This document shows, in pieces, positions 33,492 to 41,814 of a stretch of DNA of 64,000 nt. The stretch's first letter is position 1, and the number at the start of each line of letters is the position of its first letter. Source of the DNA: Oceanobacillus piezotolerans. Lineage in GTDB: Bacteria; Bacillota; Bacilli; Bacillales; Amphibacillaceae. A program made the position numbers and the translations under genes. The stretch lies in contig NZ_RCHR01000005.1 in the NCBI RefSeq assembly GCF_003665065.1, positions 62,001 to 126,000 of the forward strand, written 5' to 3'. The notes under the pieces are model-generated. The model saw only the letters and a list, made by a program, of their open reading frames with translations, ran no database searches and was not told where the DNA came from.

Positions 33492-34556
33492 TTAATGACG
33501 TTTACTTAACCAAAGCACACCAGATTTTGCTAGTCTAGGAAGGAATCCGATCATTGGAAGCTGCATCATGTTACCAAATCCATCTGTCTTTCCTAGTGAC
33601 CCTAATGTACCTTTTAGCTTGATTGCTTTTGGTTTCTTTGGTTTCTTATTATGAAGGTGGGCGAGGAGAATATCAGCAATATGCTCTCCTTGCTGTCCAG
33701 CTAATTGGCCGCTTGGAGAGAATTCAGATGCAACACAGTCTCCCAAGACATAAATGTTTGGTTGCTCTGGAACTTGATAATATTCATTTGTTATAATCTT
33801 TTGATGTCGATCCTTATTAAACGGAAGCTCTCTTACTAGGTAATTCGGTCTTACACCAGCAGTCCAGATGGTCACATCGTTTAAATAACAAACACCATTA
33901 TTACATACTCCATCTTTTTCAACATATTCTACATTCGAATGATGAATCACATCAACATTATTGGCAACAAACCAATTCTCAACGTATTGCTGGATCTTTG
34001 AATCAAATGCTTTCAATACAGTTGGACCACGGTCCAGTAAACGAATATTCAAATCCGGACGTGATTCTCTTATTTCAGAAGCGACTTCTATCCCGCTTAA
34101 TCCTGCTCCTATAATCGATACTTTCCCGTAAGCCTTTAAATTCCCCACCGCTACTCCTGTATTACGAGCTTTTTCAAAGGTTTGAACGCTTTGTGTAAAC
34201 TCTTCCGCACCAGGAACACCATGGTAATTATCTTCACAGCCTAGTCCAATTACTAAGTAATCAAATGGCAAAGCATCCTTTGGATCGTCAGCAAAGATAA
34301 TTTGCTGGTTTTCGGTGTCAATTTTTTGGATTTCACGAAATACATACTCTACGCGTTTATCATCAGGAAATTCTACACGGACATCTGTTTCTGCAGACGT
34401 TCCTGCTGCAATGGTATAAAACTCTGTTTTTAATGAACGAAATGGATTTCGATCCACTAAGGTTATATTTAAATCTTCGGGTAATTGATGGTTTAATAGA
34501 CCGTTTAAAACTTTAATTCCACCATAGCCTCCCCCTAAGATGACTAATCTTCTCAT
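33492..34556 (-). CDS. yutJ: Type II NADH dehydrogenase-like flavoprotein (YutJ-like)
   Basis: 354 residues from the ATG at 34556, preceded by AAAGGGGGGGCTTTAC; a frame extension to 34601 is rejected. It has two Rossmann folds: the FAD motif RRLVILGGGYGGIKVLNGL at the N-terminus and the NADH motif VSIIGAGLSGIEVASEI near residue 150, plus the second FAD contact YVLGDCVASEFS near 285. The length matches YutJ (about 355) better than the 400-residue Ndh/YumB. It would pass electrons from NADH to menaquinone; the substrate of YutJ itself is unproven. Confidence 0.85.
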   Translation of the reverse strand: MRRLVILGGGYGGIKVLNGLLNHQLPEDLNITLVDRNPFRSLKTEFYTIAAGTSAETDVRVEFPDDKRVEYVFREIQKIDTENQQIIFADDPKDALPFDYLVIGLGCEDNYHGVPGAEEFTQSVQTFEKARNTGVAVGNLKAYGKVSIIGAGLSGIEVASEIRESRPDLNIRLLDRGPTVLKAFDSKIQQYVENWFVANNVDVIHHSNVEYVEKDGVCNNGVCYLNDVTIWTAGVRPNYLVRELPFNKDRHQKIITNEYYQVPEQPNIYVLGDCVASEFSPSGQLAGQQGEHIADILLAHLHNKKPKKPKAIKLKGTLGSLGKTDGFGNMMQLPMIGFLPRLAKSGVLWLSKRH

Positions 34557-34730
34557 GTAAAGCCCCCCCTTTATCCGTAGTCGTAACGTTTTGCTCCACA
34601 TATTAGATTAGCAGAGTTTTGCTTGCGTGTCACGACGAAATATGTCGATTCCAGGTTTCTATCTGGTACAATGGTGGATAAGATTTAAAGCTTTTAATTT
34701 AGGGAATAAACGTCAGTGAGGTGAGCCAGT

Positions 34731-35357
34731 GTGCAAATATTAAATGTAATTGGAGAGCTTTTTTCTGATGAAATTTCTATAGCAGTAGCAAACAAGGAAG
34801 AGTATATCTATTATCGACCAAGCAAACGAATTGATCTTAAAATTGAACCAGGGGACCCGATTAAAGAGAAAACCTTAGCCTATAAAGCTATCACAACAGG
34901 AAAAAAGGTATCGGAATTTATTCACCGTGATGTACTAGGAGTTCCATATCACGGAATGGCTGTTCCTTATCATAAGGGGAATGAGCTAGAAGGTTGTGTA
35001 TTAGCTATTTACCCTGCCTATACAGATGGGAAATCAGTCGTCACAATAAAAACAAATGATGGTTGGAAGCCATTTCCTTTTCAGGACGTACAGTACATAG
35101 AAGCAAAAGAAAGAAAAACACATGTTTTTACGGATGGATATGAGGGAGCCCATTCCAACTCTTTACAGGATTTCGAGTTTATTCTCCCCATTGACCAGTT
35201 CATTCGTTGCCATCGCTCCTTTATTGTAAATGTAAATCACATTCATCATATTTATCCAGACACTCATTCTACTTTCCTCCTTGAAATGGATAATGGAGCT
35301 AAAATACCTGTAAGTCAATCTTATTCCAGTTATTTTCGTAAACTACTTGGATTCTGA
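34731..35357 (+). CDS. LytTR-family DNA-binding regulator
   Basis: 208 residues starting at GTG 34731 behind GAGGTGAGCCA. Residues 1-100 form a PAS- or GAF-like sensory domain (LFSDEISIAVANKEEYIYYR, then VPYHGMAVPYHKGNELEGCV). Residues ~110-208 are a LytTR DNA-binding domain with FQDVQYIEAKERKTHVFT and FIRCHRSFIVNVNHI, the core signature. It lacks a receiver domain, so it should sense a ligand directly. It lies 124 bp upstream of the acetyl-CoA hydrolase/transferase gene on the same strand and probably controls it. Confidence 0.88.
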   Translation: MQILNVIGELFSDEISIAVANKEEYIYYRPSKRIDLKIEPGDPIKEKTLAYKAITTGKKVSEFIHRDVLGVPYHGMAVPYHKGNELEGCVLAIYPAYTDGKSVVTIKTNDGWKPFPFQDVQYIEAKERKTHVFTDGYEGAHSNSLQDFEFILPIDQFIRCHRSFIVNVNHIHHIYPDTHSTFLLEMDNGAKIPVSQSYSSYFRKLLGF

Positions 35358-35481
35358 TGTTCTGTTTAAATCATTTAGTTTTAGCTTTTAATCAAAAATA
35401 TCGTTTTTTAATCCTAATTATCCGATAATTCTTTATAATGGGTTAAAATGAAAGTAATCTATATAAAAAAGAGGGATAATA

Positions 35482-36999
35482 ATGGAAGAACAATTTGAAC
35501 TTATTAAGAACCCTCAACTAAGAGAAAGAGTAGTTTCTGCACATGAGGCTGCATCGTGGATTGAAGATGGCATGACGCTTGGATTAAGTGGCTTTACTCG
35601 TGCGGGTGATGCAAAAGCAGTTCCAACTGCGCTTGTGAAACGAGCGGAAGATGGTGAACCATTTAAGGTAAACGTATACACTGGTGCGTCACTAGGGTCA
35701 AACATTGATAAAATGTTTGCAGAGGCTGGAATAGTAAATAAAAGATTGCCATTTCAAGCGGAGCCAGCAATGAGAAAAACTATTAACTCTGGAGACCACT
35801 TCTTTGTAGATCAGCATCTATCTCATACATCTGAATTGTTGAGGGCAAGTGTAATTGATTCTATTGATTATGCAATTTTGGAAGCGATTTCTATTACAGA
35901 AGACGGGATGTTAATTCCAAGTACTTCTATTGGTAACTCTCTGGCATTTGCAGAGTTTGCGGATCATATCATTATTGAATTAAATACAGCTCAACCAAAG
36001 GAGTTAGAGGGACTGCACGACCTATATAGTCCTGGAAAACAAGGAGAGCGTCAGCCGATTCCATTAACTAAACCAGATGAGCGAATTGGAACAATCGGTA
36101 TTCCGCTAGATTTAAATAAAGTCAAGGGGATTGTGTTTACCCATCAGGAGGATTCTCCATCGACTATTGTTCCGCCGGATGAAGAAACACAAATGATAGC
36201 GGATCATTTATTAGACTTTTTAGGAGCAGAAGTAGAAGCAGGGAGATTAACAGAGAGCTTAATGCCGCTTCAATCTGGTATCGGTTCGGTTGCTAATGCC
36301 GTGCTGCATGGAATGATTCAATCTGATTTCAAGGATCTTGTTGTTTATTCAGAGGTTCTGCAGGATGCAGTGTTTGATTTAATGGATGCAGGCAAAGTAA
36401 ACTTTGCATCTGCATGCTCACTCACGCTTTCTGAGGAAAAGATGAAGCAGGTCTTTGGGGATTTTGAGAAATATAAAGATAGGTTAATCCTACGACCACA
36501 AGAAATCTCGAACCACCCAGAAATTATTCGCCGACTCGGGCTCATTTCCATTAACACTGCACTAGAATTTGATATTTATGGGAACGTTAACTCCACACAT
36601 GTGAGTGGTACGAAAATGATGAACGGGATCGGTGGGTCCGGAGACTTCGCTCGTAATGCTAGACTGGGCATCTTTGTTACGAAGTCAATAGCGAAAGGTG
36701 GGGACATCTCCAGTATTGTTCCATTTGTCTCTCATATTGACCATACAGAGCATGATGTTGACGTTGTTGTAACAGAACAAGGGTATGCCGATTTACGTGG
36801 ATTAGCGCCAAGAGAGCGTGTACCACTTATTATTGAGAACTGCGCACACCCAATGTATCGTGAACAACTATGGGATTACTATAATGAGGCACTTGAACGT
36901 GGTGGGCAGACCCCTCATGTGCTGGAAAAAGCATTCTCATGGCATACGAATTTTAAAGAAAAAGGAACCATGCGCCAAGTTGTAGAACATACAAATTAA
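35482..36999 (+). CDS. Acetyl-CoA hydrolase / succinyl-CoA:acetate CoA-transferase family protein
   Basis: 505 residues of the class I CoA-transferase family. The catalytic glutamate lies in DLVVYSEVLQDAVFDL (about residues 281-296), and the C-terminal half has NGIGGSGDFARNARLG, the CoA-binding loop, and VVVTEQGYADLRGLAPRER. Such enzymes transfer CoA between succinyl-CoA and acetate or hydrolyse acetyl-CoA, adjusting acetate overflow. The start is ATG 35482 behind GAGGGATAATA, and a TATAAT box lies about 45 bp upstream. Specificity cannot be read from sequence. Confidence 0.92.
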   Translation: MEEQFELIKNPQLRERVVSAHEAASWIEDGMTLGLSGFTRAGDAKAVPTALVKRAEDGEPFKVNVYTGASLGSNIDKMFAEAGIVNKRLPFQAEPAMRKTINSGDHFFVDQHLSHTSELLRASVIDSIDYAILEAISITEDGMLIPSTSIGNSLAFAEFADHIIIELNTAQPKELEGLHDLYSPGKQGERQPIPLTKPDERIGTIGIPLDLNKVKGIVFTHQEDSPSTIVPPDEETQMIADHLLDFLGAEVEAGRLTESLMPLQSGIGSVANAVLHGMIQSDFKDLVVYSEVLQDAVFDLMDAGKVNFASACSLTLSEEKMKQVFGDFEKYKDRLILRPQEISNHPEIIRRLGLISINTALEFDIYGNVNSTHVSGTKMMNGIGGSGDFARNARLGIFVTKSIAKGGDISSIVPFVSHIDHTEHDVDVVVTEQGYADLRGLAPRERVPLIIENCAHPMYREQLWDYYNEALERGGQTPHVLEKAFSWHTNFKEKGTMRQVVEHTN

Positions 37000-37054
37000 T
37001 TGCTTTTTAGGGACAGAAAGTGAATTATTAAAAGGGGTATCATATATATACGGT

Positions 37055-37095
37055 AAAAGCCGATTTTCTCTTGGGGGAGAGGAAATCGGCTTTTT
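37055..37095 (+). terminator. Rho-independent terminator of the CoA-transferase gene
   Basis: AAAAGCCGATTTTCTC and GAGAGGAAATCGGC pair with one bulge and are followed by T5. Confidence 0.88.
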
Positions 37096-37184
37096 GGTTA
37101 TCTATGATTGTGTAAGGGCTGATTCTAAAAGGGTGTTACTTGTGACACTAAATACATAGACTCCTGAATAGTTTAATTCAGTGT

Positions 37185-37565
37185 AGTGCATAAAACCCGC
37201 TCCGGAAATACACTGCGCTTTCCACGGGCGGCTGCTGAGCCTCCTCGAGACTGTCGTCTCTGCGGGGACCCACCTAGGCCTGTCCTCCCGTAGGAGTATC
37301 CGTGTATTTCCTCCGCTAGGTTAGTACTTTAAATAAAACACAACACATTATAAGAAGTGATTGTAGCGGAGGGCAGTCGACTTCTGCAGGAAAAGCAACA
37401 AGCGAAGACCCCGCAGGAAGTGCGAAGGAACAAAGGCTAAAAACGCCACGTCCTGTGGCAACGCCTTTATGACCAACATCCTGTTGGCCCGAGGCTGAGA
37501 CGTTGTCGCGGAAAGCGTACTGCTCGAAGCGGAAATCACCAGCATATATTTCCAGTGTGTTTTCG
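37185..37565. repeat. Composite GC-rich dispersed repeat C (two facing halves)
   Basis: Left half 37185-37320 runs from ACTGCGCTTTCCACGGGCGG to TATTTCCTCCGCTAGG; right half 37365-37565 runs from TAGCGGAGGGCAGTCGACTT to GCGGAAAGCGTACTGCTCGA. Both resemble the same family of intergenic repeat, and in opposite orientation: GCGCTTTCC and GCCTCCTCG/GCGGGG words on the left, GGAAAGCG and CCCCGC words on the right. The base composition is far richer in G+C than the surroundings. The 110-residue minus-strand frame it contains is not accepted as a gene. It fills most of the 37000-37795 gap. Confidence 0.8.
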
Positions 37566-37795
37566 GTGTGGCACAATAAACTATGAATTAAGTTAATTAA
37601 CCCTTTAACCCTTTCTATCGAATACAGAGAATTAATGCAATAAAACATTTGAAAAGAGCGATAAATAAAGAGAGGGTCTAAAAATAAGAATATGCTATAA
37701 AATAATGTATAATGTCATTTGTAGATGTACATAAAAGTATTACATGTAGAAAGAGATAATGAATCTATTCGTCAAACATATAAAAGGAGTATTCG

Positions 37796-39712
37796 ATGAC
37801 AAGGAAAAGAGCATTACCATTTACGGTATCAAAAACAGAGAATTTTTTTGATCGCTTAGGAGAATATGTAGGCGATGTTTTTTATGATATTTTACCAGAG
37901 CAAGGCTTTGAGCTTAGAGATGAACAGATCTATATGGCGTTCCAATTAGAGAATGCCTTTAAAAATAAGCGAACTATTTTCGCAGAAGCTGGTGTTGGTA
38001 CTGGGAAGACATTTGTCTACCTGTTATATGCAATATGCTATGCAAGGTACAAAGGGCAGCCTGCAATTATTTCTTGTGCCGATGAGACACTCATTGAACA
38101 ATTAGTAAAAAAGAACGGAGATATCGAAAAGCTGGAGAAGGCATTGGGGCTTGAAATAGACGTAAGACTTGCAAAGGCCAGAGAGCAATACGTCTGTGTA
38201 AGGAAGTTAGATGCTATTGCTGACACCACGGATGATGAAGACATCATGCGCGTCCTTGATGAAATCCCGGAGTTTGTTTTTGATAAAGGGTCATCGATGA
38301 CAGCTTTTGAACGATATGGGGACCGCAAAGAATATCCTTGGGTTTCCAACGAGAAGTGGGAAACTATTGCTTGGGATCCACTTGAACAGTGCTCTACCTG
38401 TGAGTTCCGTCACCGCAGCGGCCAGACATTAAACAGAGAGTATTATCGACATGCATCCGATATAATCATCTGCTCGCATGACTTCTATATGGAGCACATT
38501 TGGACAAAGGAATCAAGAAAACGAGAGGGGCAAATGCCACTTCTCCCTGAAGCGAGCTCGGTTATTTTTGATGAAGGGCATTTGTTGGAATTTGCTGCAC
38601 AGAAGGGTTTAACCTATCGTTATAATTTGAATACCGTAACGAATGTATTAACTGGTTATCTGGGACAGGATGCGCGCGAGAAATCGCTTCTGTTAGTTGA
38701 GGATATTCTGATGTTAAATGATGAATTCTTCGATATTCTGGGAGATATAGCTGTACCTGTGGAAGGATCGAATCGTCAGGAGATTCAAATCACACAAGAA
38801 CTCAAGAGCATGATTGAACAGCTTCATGAAAAAGTGGATAAGCTGTTAGAAGAGCTTGTATTTGATTCTGAGCTATTCACCATGGATGACTATCATATCA
38901 AAATAATAGAAGAATACCTGGAGTTTTTTGCATATGGACTTTCTTTACTGAATAAAGATGATGAAGGAATTTATTGGATAGAGGAAAACGACTCGACAAC
39001 GACTTTAGTCATTATGCCGCGTTTAGTAGAAAATGTGTTAAAGAAAGAAGTATTCTCTAAGGATATGCCGTTTGTATTTTCTTCTGCCACTCTATCACAA
39101 GGTGGGGATTTCTCCTATATTGCTTCTAGCTTAGGGATAGAGGGTTATGATTCCTTCTCTGTAGATTCACCATTTGATTATAAAGAGCAAATGGAGGTCA
39201 ACTTGCTGGTAGAAACCAATAGGCAGGAAAAATACTTGGAGATAGCCAAGCAACTAAATGAAAACAATGGAAGCTCATTGGTGTTATTTGCTTCGCAGGA
39301 AGAGATGAACCACTTTCAAGAGTGGAGTAAAAATCAGGAGTGGCCTTTTTCCATGCTATACGAAGGAGAACAGGAGATTAGTGAAATCGTGAGGAAGTTC
39401 CAGAAAGATGAATCCTCTGTTCTTTGTGCCCATCATTTATGGGAGGGGCTCGATGTGCCTGGAAAGGCTTTATCACAGGTCATTATCACATCATTGCCAT
39501 TCCCGCCAAAAGACCCTGTATTTAAAGCAAAGCGCAAACACGCATTGGACCCAGAGAAGGAGATTGAGCTCCCTTATATGCTGCTTAGGTTGCGTCAAGG
39601 AATTGGCCGCTTGATTCGTACAAAGGAAGATGCTGGTGTTGTTTGCATATGGCTTACAGAAGCTGAGCAGGAGAAGTATTTATCCACGATAAAAGAGATT
39701 CTGCCAGTCTAA
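37796..39712 (+). CDS. ypvA: DinG/YpvA-family superfamily 2 DNA helicase
   Basis: 638 residues, close to Bacillus subtilis YpvA. Walker A is EAGVGTGKT (K71), the DEAH-type box is IFDEGH, motif V/VI are LWEGLDVPG and LRQGIGRLIRT. An iron-sulphur insertion follows motif I: C134, C199 and C202 are present, but the expected fourth cysteine is Ser208 in FRHRSGQ. DinG-like helicases unwind DNA 5' to 3' and resolve R-loops or D-loops. The start is ATG 37796 behind AAAAGGAGTATTCG. It is monocistronic. Confidence 0.9.
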   Translation: MTRKRALPFTVSKTENFFDRLGEYVGDVFYDILPEQGFELRDEQIYMAFQLENAFKNKRTIFAEAGVGTGKTFVYLLYAICYARYKGQPAIISCADETLIEQLVKKNGDIEKLEKALGLEIDVRLAKAREQYVCVRKLDAIADTTDDEDIMRVLDEIPEFVFDKGSSMTAFERYGDRKEYPWVSNEKWETIAWDPLEQCSTCEFRHRSGQTLNREYYRHASDIIICSHDFYMEHIWTKESRKREGQMPLLPEASSVIFDEGHLLEFAAQKGLTYRYNLNTVTNVLTGYLGQDAREKSLLLVEDILMLNDEFFDILGDIAVPVEGSNRQEIQITQELKSMIEQLHEKVDKLLEELVFDSELFTMDDYHIKIIEEYLEFFAYGLSLLNKDDEGIYWIEENDSTTTLVIMPRLVENVLKKEVFSKDMPFVFSSATLSQGGDFSYIASSLGIEGYDSFSVDSPFDYKEQMEVNLLVETNRQEKYLEIAKQLNENNGSSLVLFASQEEMNHFQEWSKNQEWPFSMLYEGEQEISEIVRKFQKDESSVLCAHHLWEGLDVPGKALSQVIITSLPFPPKDPVFKAKRKHALDPEKEIELPYMLLRLRQGIGRLIRTKEDAGVVCIWLTEAEQEKYLSTIKEILPV

Positions 39713-39717
39713 ATAGG

Positions 39718-39752
39718 AAACCATCCCGTCGATGATGACAGGATGGTTTTTT
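39718..39752. terminator. Terminator between the helicase and Nudix genes
   Basis: AAACCATCC and GGATGGTTTTTT pair around a loop that itself can form GTCGATGATGAC; it lies between two convergent genes and overlaps the Nudix stop codon. Confidence 0.88.
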
Positions 39753-40365
39753 AACGTATTAAGGTAATGAAATGATGTAAGATTTTTGCTGTTAGACCCC
39801 AAATCACTTTTCCTTCGTACTGATAGAAGAGCTCATCAATTTGCCGCATTTGCCATTGATAATTCTCTCCACCAATAATTAAGTCAAGAGGAAATTTTTC
39901 ATCTGGGATGACTTGTAAGTGGATTTTGTGTATTTCAGGTTCTGTATTTAATAGAAATTCTAAAGGTACTGTAAATACTTCACCGACTTCTTCCTTATTT
40001 GGGATGATCTCTTCAGGGTGGTTAATGATACCAACATAGGGATAAATCATTCTTCCCATATCAAAAACGAGATAATCTAGGGGTACTAGACTGGTAATAG
40101 AAGTGGCAGGTATGCCTAGTTCTTCCGTTGTCTCCCGAATCGCACATGCAGCTGGGTTAGTATCTTCTTTGTCAATTCTTCCACCAGGAAAACAGATATC
40201 TCCAGGCTGCCTGCGCATATGCATGGCACGTTTTTCAAATAAAATATGGGTTTCATTATTGGTTTCGACAAGTGGGAGTAACACAGCGGACTTTCGTAAA
40301 GTATCTTCACCTAAAATTCTGGGCTTCCGTTTTTTTAGTTGATTAATAATTGTATCTTTATCCAC
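39751..40365 (-). CDS. Nudix hydrolase, CoA pyrophosphatase type
   Basis: 204 residues. The Nudix box spans about residues 61-84 (GGRIDKED, then AIRETTEELG), and the preceding RAMHMRRQPGDICFPGG is the UPF0035/NudL signature of coenzyme A pyrophosphatases. It would split CoA or acyl-CoA to phosphopantetheine and 3',5'-ADP. It starts with GTG 40365 behind AAAGGGGGTGAAAGT. The gene stands alone, converging with the helicase gene. Confidence 0.9.
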   Translation of the reverse strand: MDKDTIINQLKKRKPRILGEDTLRKSAVLLPLVETNNETHILFEKRAMHMRRQPGDICFPGGRIDKEDTNPAACAIRETTEELGIPATSITSLVPLDYLVFDMGRMIYPYVGIINHPEEIIPNKEEVGEVFTVPLEFLLNTEPEIHKIHLQVIPDEKFPLDLIIGGENYQWQMRQIDELFYQYEGKVIWGLTAKILHHFITLIR

Positions 40366-40554
40366 ACTTTCACCCCCTTTACGTGTTCACTTCATTGTTA
40401 TAACCATTATACATAAAATTGACCGTTCAATGAAAATTTTGAGTGTATGATCAGAGGGCTTCTATATTATTCCTCTGGGGAAACAGCTTTTATAGTAGGT
40501 TTATTTTATCAGATGATTGCAGTTGATAGAGATTCCCCGTTCAGCAGTACTCTT

Positions 40555-40990
40555 GCGCTCTTCATTGCATGGATGAACGGTTTTCTTTGTTGTTTTTCCT
40601 TCAAGAAGCTCTTCATAAGCATAGATGAACAGCTTATCTTCGCTGTTTACACTTCAGAAAGCCCTTCATAACCTGAATGAACGGTTTTTCTTCGCTTTTT
40701 TCACTTCAAGAAGCTCTTCATACCCTGGATGAACGGTTTTTCTTTGCTTTTTTCACTTCAAGAAGCTCTTCATACCCTGGATGAACGGTTTTTCTTTGCT
40801 GTTTTCCTTCAGAAAGCCCTTCATACCCTGGATGAACGGTTTTTCTTTGCTGTTTTTCCTTCAGAAAGCCCTTCGTACCCTGGATGAACGGTTTTTCTTT
40901 GCTGTTTTCACTTCAACAAGCTCTTCATAACAAGGATGAACGGTCTTCCTTCGCTATTTTTCTTTAAAAAGCACTACATAACACGGGTGA
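40555..40990. repeat. ~52-bp satellite array 2 (about nine units, opposite orientation to array 1)
   Basis: The word CTTCAT (or a close variant) recurs at 40560, 40611, 40664, 40716, 40768, 40819, 40871, 40923 and 40974, with spacing 51-53 bp. A typical unit is CTTCATACCCTGGATGAACG followed by a T-rich arm (GTTTTTCTTTGCTGTTTTCC). The core CTTCAT-N7-ATGAA is the same as in array 1; read on the other strand the T-rich arm becomes the purine-rich arm of array 1. The open frame 40447-40671 within it is rejected. The rest of the 40366-41158 gap shows no gene. Confidence 0.93.
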
Positions 40991-41158
40991 CTTTCCTCAG
41001 TGTTTCTATCAACTATTGTGAATTAAATTTGTCAGCAGTTAACTATACTTCTTATCAATACAAACAGTTTAAAAAGCAGTTTCTTTGAATAATACTTCTC
41101 GTATTAGCAAATCATATCACTGTCTAGTAATATTTTACAAATTGATAGGAGGATTCGT

Positions 41159-41665
41159 ATGGGTATTCTAAGTGGAGATCCAAAAAATGAACCAATGCAT
41201 TATGGTGAGGTATTTGGGATTTGGACAGCTGTGATGACAACGAAAGGCAAAGTAGCCGGTTATCAAGCCCTGAAAAACCATGTAGGTGACGAGGATTTAA
41301 AGAAACTGGTAGAGGAAGCTATTCGACAAGGTCAGCAGGAATTGAATGAAATGGAAGCGCTCCTTAAGGAAAACGGAGTGGGACTGCCTCCAACACCTCC
41401 TGATAGACCAGCGGCAGAGCTTAATGATATTCCTACTGGAGCAAGGTTTATGGACCAAGAAGTTGCAGCAATGCTTTCGGCCGACACGGCGGCAAGTTTA
41501 GTTGCGTGCAGTTCCATTATGGGTGAATCAATTAGAGAAGATATCGGTATGATGTTTGGTTCTTTTCATACACAAAAAGCAGCCTTCGGAGTAAAGGTTC
41601 TTCGATTAAACAAGGAAAAGGGATGGTTAATCCCACCACCGCTACATTCATTTAAAGCGGAATAA
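41159..41665 (+). CDS. DUF3231 family protein
   Basis: 168 residues matching the single-domain DUF3231 proteins widespread in bacilli: GDPKNEPMHYGEVFGIW at the start, LLKENGVGLPPTPPDRP in the middle and LRLNKEKGWLIPPPLH at the end. The helical, ferritin-like layout and the sporulation-linked occurrence of the family suggest a structural or spore-associated role; no function is established. The start is ATG 41159 behind TAGGAGGATTCGT. Confidence 0.9.
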   Translation: MGILSGDPKNEPMHYGEVFGIWTAVMTTKGKVAGYQALKNHVGDEDLKKLVEEAIRQGQQELNEMEALLKENGVGLPPTPPDRPAAELNDIPTGARFMDQEVAAMLSADTAASLVACSSIMGESIREDIGMMFGSFHTQKAAFGVKVLRLNKEKGWLIPPPLHSFKAE

Positions 41666-41719
41666 ATGATCTAATTTCGAGTAGGCTCTTAAGCTTACTC
41701 TATTTTTTTTGAGCTACAT

Positions 41720-41733
41720 ATGACATTTGTCAT
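41720..41733. promoter_or_regulatory. Candidate DesR operator upstream of des
   Basis: The perfect palindrome ATGACATTTGTCAT lies about 70 bp upstream of the likely des transcription start, followed by a further half-site-like ATGTTCAT. DesR is an activator that binds inverted sites at this kind of distance in Bacillus subtilis. Confidence 0.6.
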
Positions 41734-41814
41734 GTTCATTCGTTTACGTTTGTTACTTATATTAACAGCCAAATAACCCTATGATAAATATAAAAGATTC
41801 TGTAGGAGGAAAAG

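Noticed and set aside
37316-37648. 110-residue open frame on the minus strand
   Set aside because: It spans the GC-rich repeat C and has no start site; such repeats often leave open frames by composition.
40447-40671. 74-residue open frame in satellite array 2
   Set aside because: No ribosome-binding site and the frame is made by repeat units of variable length.
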